From assembly GCA_965223235.1 (NCBI GenBank), contig CBDCVV010000021.1, forward strand, positions 620,001-684,000: a DNA stretch of 64,000 nucleotides, written 5' to 3'. The notes under the pieces are model-generated. The model saw only the letters and a list, made by a program, of their open reading frames with translations. It did not search any database and was not told where the DNA came from. Both the position numbers and the translations under genes were made by a program. Positions within the stretch are counted from its first letter, which is position 1. Every line of letters starts with the position of its first letter. The DNA comes from UBA2589 sp965223235. GTDB lineage: Bacteria > Gemmatimonadota > Gemmatimonadetes > Longimicrobiales > Gaopeijiaceae. Positions 60,908 through 64,000 of this stretch are shown piece after piece.

Positions 60908-62035
60908 TCACCCGGCGAGCGAAGCTCGATACAGGTCGCCGAGCCTCTCCACCACATTGCGGACGTCCACCGCATCGGTCACCGTAGCGCCGTGGGCTAG
61001 GATCTCCGATCGGAGGCTCTCGTCTCTAGAGATTCGCACGAGGTCTCCAGCAAAACGCTCGGGAGTCCCGGAGATGACGGGGAGCGACTCGTCCATCTCC
61101 TCCGACCACCCTCGAGTCCCCGCCTGCAGCTTCACAGTCGGTATCCCGGCGGCGATCGCATGGAGACCGAGCCGAGACCACGACGCGGACGGCGTCGCGT
61201 CGACCGCCGCATCCGCCGCCGACCAAATGGGGGCGTCGGCACCGCTTCTCCCCAGAAACACGACCGAGTCGCCCAGCCCCAACTCTTCCGCTTTCCAACG
61301 GGTCGAGCCTTCATAACGCCCGGAACCGATCACGAACAAACGGAGATCTGGATCCTCTACCCTCGCCAAAGCGAGACCGCCCAGCACGCGGTCCATCGCA
61401 GCGCCCGAGTCGAAATTCGAAAGGAGGACGACTGCCGCGTGCTGCTCTTCGAGACCGATCAATCGGCGGGCCGACGTGCGGTCATTGCGAGCGACGCTCT
61501 CACGGACAGCCACTACATCGAGCGAGGTCGGCATCACGTCCACGTGGCCATCCGCGGCGCCGTAGGCTCGGATCGCCAGTCCTCGACTCCCGTCGTTTGG
61601 CACCACAAAGCGAGTTCTATGACGCCTTCTGGCACGGCGCTCTAGCTGTTGAAGGACCCGGCCGCGAAGATCTTTTTCGTGGTTCGGCGGTCGGGTCACG
61701 CTCCGTACGATGGCCACGTCCGCAGGGGCAGCGAGTTGGGCCACCGCCCCACCCCAGGACCCAAAGCCGTGCACCACATGGACGCCAGTCTTACGAATGA
61801 GGTCGCGAACCTTCGATACCGCCCGCCATGCACCGAACGGACCTACGAGCCCCAACGAATGGGTGGTAACCTTCATCTCCCTCAGCCGGTCGCGAAGATC
61901 TTCCTGGCCCCCGAGGGCGACGACCCTGGGATCGAACGCGGACCTCGGCAAACGCCCCAGAATTGCCAAGATCTCCTCGCCGAGATCGTTGGCAGCAAGA
62001 GATCCCATCACATAGAGGACGCGTGGTCGGCTCAT
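60908..62035 (-). CDS. Glycosyltransferase (GT-B, family 4-like)
   Basis: A 375-residue protein starting MSRPRVLYVMGSL. The N-terminus follows the GT4 pattern (VVHGFGSWGGAVAQLAAP). The C-terminus has APIWSAADAAVDATPSASWSRLGLHAIAAGIPTVKL, a degenerate form of the usual nucleotide-sugar site; the EX7E Glu pair is not clear. It may be a divergent transferase for this cluster. It heads the rfbD-cysQ-rfbA-rfbB transcript. Confidence 0.75.
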   Translation of the reverse strand: MSRPRVLYVMGSLAANDLGEEILAILGRLPRSAFDPRVVALGGQEDLRDRLREMKVTTHSLGLVGPFGAWRAVSKVRDLIRKTGVHVVHGFGSWGGAVAQLAAPADVAIVRSVTRPPNHEKDLRGRVLQQLERRARRRHRTRFVVPNDGSRGLAIRAYGAADGHVDVMPTSLDVVAVRESVARNDRTSARRLIGLEEQHAAVVLLSNFDSGAAMDRVLGGLALARVEDPDLRLFVIGSGRYEGSTRWKAEELGLGDSVVFLGRSGADAPIWSAADAAVDATPSASWSRLGLHAIAAGIPTVKLQAGTRGWSEEMDESLPVISGTPERFAGDLVRISRDESLRSEILAHGATVTDAVDVRNVVERLGDLYRASLAG

Positions 62036-62162
62036 CTAGGGCGTCGTGAAAGAGAAGTCGGGACAGGGCATGGACCGTAGCTCGATGCGAGCAAGATACA
62101 CAATCGGGCCACCGATCGCCGCAGACTCCAACGCGCTACCTCACCCCACCATGATCAACGAG

Positions 62163-62199
62163 AGAGGCCCTCCAGGTGTGACACACCCGAAGGGCCTCT
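62163..62199 (-). terminator. Terminator hairpin downstream of rpmB
   Basis: A 9-bp outer stem (AGAGGCCCT with AGGGCCTCT) encloses a GGTGT/ACACC inner stem. It lies about 30 bases after the rpmB stop in the 195-base gap before the glycosyltransferase. Either strand exits into a pyrimidine-rich run. Nothing else is seen in this gap. Confidence 0.6.
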
Positions 62200-62230
62200 T
62201 TCCTATCCGCAGGTCTCTGCGTCGCCGACT

Positions 62231-62446
62231 CTATCCGGTCGTTACCGCCACGGGCGGAGCCTTGGCAACCTTACCGGCACCGATGCACCGCGTGCACACC
62301 CGTACCCTCCGGCGTTGGCCTGCGTCATCCACGATCTTCACGGTCTGGAGGTTCGGGAGCCAGCGCCGCCGAGTCTTGTTGTGTGCGTGGCTGACATTAT
62401 TCCCGGAAGCGGGCCTTTTGCCGCACGCGTAGCACACGCGAGCCAT
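62231..62446 (-). CDS. rpmB: 50S ribosomal protein L28
   Basis: Seventy-one residues: MARVCYACGKRPASGNNVSHAHNKTRRRWLPN is partly shown by its key parts CYACGK, NVSHAHNKTRRRW and VRVCTRCI. The two Cys pairs form the zinc-ribbon seen in many bacterial L28 proteins. AGGA lies 9 bases before the ATG. It is a small-gene unit behind the membrane protein gene. Confidence 0.96.
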   Translation of the reverse strand: MARVCYACGKRPASGNNVSHAHNKTRRRWLPNLQTVKIVDDAGQRRRVRVCTRCIGAGKVAKAPPVAVTTG

Positions 62447-62496
62447 CTGCTTACGTCCTGTTAGTTCTGGAAAACGTCTGTAACGAAAGGGCGACC

Positions 62497-63066
62497 CTAG
62501 GAGCCCGAGTCCGCCCCACCCGATCCGCCACCCACCATCTCGACATCTTCAGCAAGGAGATAGTGCGTCGCGAACTCTGCAATGATTCGGTCGTTCTCGG
62601 TGATGGTCTCCGCCGTCATCCAACCGTCGATCACCGCGACATCCATCGCGGTCATTTCACCCGTGACGTTGACGATGTCGCCCTGAGCGGCGGTCGCACC
62701 CTCGGCCAGCTGAGCGTCGGACCAGACCACGAGAAACGGCCCACTCGGAGTGTTCAGCCAGAAGCCCTGCGTACCGAGCATGCTCGCGACCTCGAACCCG
62801 GCGCCCCGGACTCTCTGACCCAGGTAGTCATCGGCATTGAAGCCACCGGGAACATCTCCGAGAGCCACATCGGGTGCCGCATTCGCATCGGGCTCTTCGA
62901 TCGTCTCTTCCACGACCTCGCGAGCCGCACGCTCTGCGTCAGCCTGATCGCTAAGCCAGTACATGAACCCGCCGATCACCGCGAACGCGATGATCATCAG
63001 GAACATTCCCGGGTCGGCGGCACCCCGCCGCGAAGCCTTGCTCGGCATATCCATCGTCCTCTTCAT
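62497..63066 (-). CDS. Uncharacterised membrane-anchored protein with a possible OB-like domain
   Basis: Started at the ATG at 63066 (MKRTMDMPSK; the longer ORF start overlaps rplQ) it is 189 residues. It has one membrane helix (FLMIIAFAVIGGFMYWLS, about residues 22-39), an acidic linker (EEPDANAAPD), then about 110 residues in which alternating beta patterns (QRVRGAGFEVASMLG; FWLNTPSGPFLVV; DIVNVTGEMT) suggest a small OB-like barrel. I do not recognise the family. It lies 31 bases after rplQ and 50 bases before rpmB, so it may travel with the ribosomal operon. Confidence 0.75.
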   Translation of the reverse strand: MKRTMDMPSKASRRGAADPGMFLMIIAFAVIGGFMYWLSDQADAERAAREVVEETIEEPDANAAPDVALGDVPGGFNADDYLGQRVRGAGFEVASMLGTQGFWLNTPSGPFLVVWSDAQLAEGATAAQGDIVNVTGEMTAMDVAVIDGWMTAETITENDRIIAEFATHYLLAEDVEMVGGGSGGADSGS

Positions 63067-63097
63067 GGGGTAGGCGATCCGTCCTAAGCGCGAGAAC

Positions 63098-63451
63098 TTA
63101 ACCGACCAACTCGATGAGCGACATCTCTGCCGCATCACCCTTTCGATTGCCCAGCTTCAGCACTCGAGTGTACCCGCCGGGCCGCTCGGCATATCGGGGC
63201 GCGATCTCATTGAACAGCTTCGCCAAGACATCACGATCCTGGATTTTGGCAGCAGCCAAGCGTCGAGCATGCACGTCGTTCCGACGCGCCAGCGTGATCA
63301 GCCGTTCAGCGAAGGGCCTGAGCTCCTTCGCTTTCGCGGTCGTGGTCTCGATGCGCTCGTGGCGGAACAGCGCCGTCGCCATATTCCGAAGCGTCGCCTT
63401 CCGATGGCTCCGGGTGCGCGATAGCTGTCTGCCCTTCTTACGGTGACGCAC
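63098..63451 (-). CDS. rplQ: 50S ribosomal protein L17
   Basis: A 117-residue protein from the GTG at 63451 (RHRKKGRQLSRTRSHR); the longer ORF start at 63490 is inside rpoA. It carries ALFRHERIETTTAKAKELRPFAERLITLAR, typical of L17, and ends in SLIELV. It follows rpoA by 4 bases, the classical alpha-operon order. Confidence 0.96.
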   Translation of the reverse strand: MRHRKKGRQLSRTRSHRKATLRNMATALFRHERIETTTAKAKELRPFAERLITLARRNDVHARRLAAAKIQDRDVLAKLFNEIAPRYAERPGGYTRVLKLGNRKGDAAEMSLIELVG

Positions 63452-63455
63452 GGTC

Positions 63456-64000
63456 TTACTCCTCGCCTCCCGCGGCGGCCTGAGCCTCATCCTCCACGAA
63501 GAAGAGGCGTCCGTCCTCGCCTTCCTCTAACTGCATGCCGAAACGAAGGCTGTGCTCCTCGAGGAAGTCGGAGATCTCCTTCAACGATTTCTTTCCAAAG
63601 TTCTCGATCTGCAGCATCGACTCCTCGGTCCGTTGGACCAGGTCGCCGAGAGAGCTGATGTTCTCTTTCTGGAGCGAGTTCCGCGAGCGCACCGACAGCT
63701 CTGCGAGGTCCTCGATCGGACGTTCGAAGAGGTCTTGGAGGCGCTCGGGCACAGGCGAGGCGCCCGGAGGAGATACCTCCGGAATGCCGCCCTCACCGAA
63801 GTAGAGCATGTACTCCAGGTGCTTCCGGACGAGCTCTGCTCCGTACGCCACTGCGTCCTCAGGGTCAATCGACCCGTCGGTCTCGATCTGCAGCGTGAGG
63901 CGATCGAAGTCCGTCCTCTGACCCACGCGGGTCTCCTCGACGGCGAAGTTCGCGCGGCGCACCGGGTTATAGATCGAGTCGATCCGCACGAGATCGACCG
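63456..64000 (-). CDS. rpoA: DNA-directed RNA polymerase alpha subunit, 3' part (5' end beyond window)
   Basis: The frame is open to the right edge, so the GTG at 63989 is internal. It covers the last residues of the alpha N-domain (RIDSIYNPVRRANFAVEETRVGQRTDFDRL) and the whole C-terminal domain (ELSVRSRNSL; EENFGKKSL-like IENFGKKSLKEI), then an acidic tail. Alpha nucleates polymerase assembly and contacts activators and UP elements. The rplQ gene starts 4 bases after its stop. Confidence 0.97.
   Translation of the reverse strand, partial: VDLVRIDSIYNPVRRANFAVEETRVGQRTDFDRLTLQIETDGSIDPEDAVAYGAELVRKHLEYMLYFGEGGIPEVSPPGASPVPERLQDLFERPIEDLAELSVRSRNSLQKENISSLGDLVQRTEESMLQIENFGKKSLKEISDFLEEHSLRFGMQLEEGEDGRLFFVEDEAQAAAGGEE

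Noticed and set aside
62036..62230. Possible tRNA or small RNA gene in the gap before rpmB
   Set aside because: I find no cloverleaf or T-loop pattern; only the rpmB terminator hairpin is convincing.
1..64000. CRISPR array, insertion sequence or prophage
   Set aside because: No short direct-repeat array, transposase, integrase or phage structural gene was seen.

Overview
The window is a gene-dense stretch of a diderm bacterial chromosome: an LPS-assembly barrel (LptD), a Tol-Pal system, BamD, Wza-like and Wzi-like outer-membrane proteins, twin-arginine translocase genes and many lipoproteins. GC content looks high. The gene set, the TolB and SecA styles and the DUF4321 protein fit Gemmatimonadota best. 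That placement is an inference from protein character, not from a marker-gene search. I see no rRNA, tRNA, CRISPR array, insertion sequence or prophage. Almost everything from 1.6 to 53.6 kb lies on the minus strand. Only a parvulin isomerase cut by the left edge and one polysaccharide-export gene at 53.8-56.0 kb are on the plus strand.

Left part (0-34 kb), mostly housekeeping and envelope: parvulin isomerase fragment; tatA, a DUF4321 membrane protein and a polyprenyl diphosphate synthase; a large acidic TPR protein coupled to glutamate formimidoyltransferase; an FN3 lipoprotein; lptD-tatC-nrdR; a Tol-Pal block (cpoB and pal, then galE-like-tolQ-tolR-tonB/tolA-like-tolB); a LysM protein with a good promoter; radC; the t6A/acetylation/NAD group rimI-tsaB-tsaE-nadD; bamD with two TPR genes; sulfate activation (cysD-cysNC) next to the UDP-glucose to UDP-xylose pair (ugd-uxs); uvrB and a Wzi-like barrel protein.

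Right part (34-62 kb), a surface-polysaccharide region interrupted by rel and secA: a WecA/MraY-type initiating transferase; WbuB-like and other glycosyltransferases; a heparinase II/III-fold protein; an alcohol-dehydrogenase/Gfo-Idh-MocA fusion and a second Gfo-Idh-MocA protein; an O-antigen ligase/polymerase; a methyltransferase; a small kinase; a flippase; wecB and a wecC-type dehydrogenase (UDP-ManNAc to UDP-ManNAcA); a Wza-like SLBB exporter; and dTDP-rhamnose genes rfbB, rfbA and rfbD (rfbC not seen) with a CysQ-like phosphatase. Together they describe a Wzx/Wzy-type pathway with UDP-GlcA, UDP-Xyl, UDP-ManNAcA and dTDP-rhamnose as likely donors, and possibly PAPS for sulfation. No sulfotransferase and no Wzc-type copolymerase is in the window.

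The right edge (62-64 kb) holds ribosomal protein genes rpmB and rplQ, with an uncharacterised membrane protein between them, and the 3' part of rpoA.

The most striking anomaly is that about 520 bp covering the end of the tonB/tolA-like gene and the start of tolB contains six reading-frame breaks, every one equivalent to one extra base. The protein sequence remains coherent when the frames are stitched together, so this looks like a consensus or assembly error rather than true gene decay.
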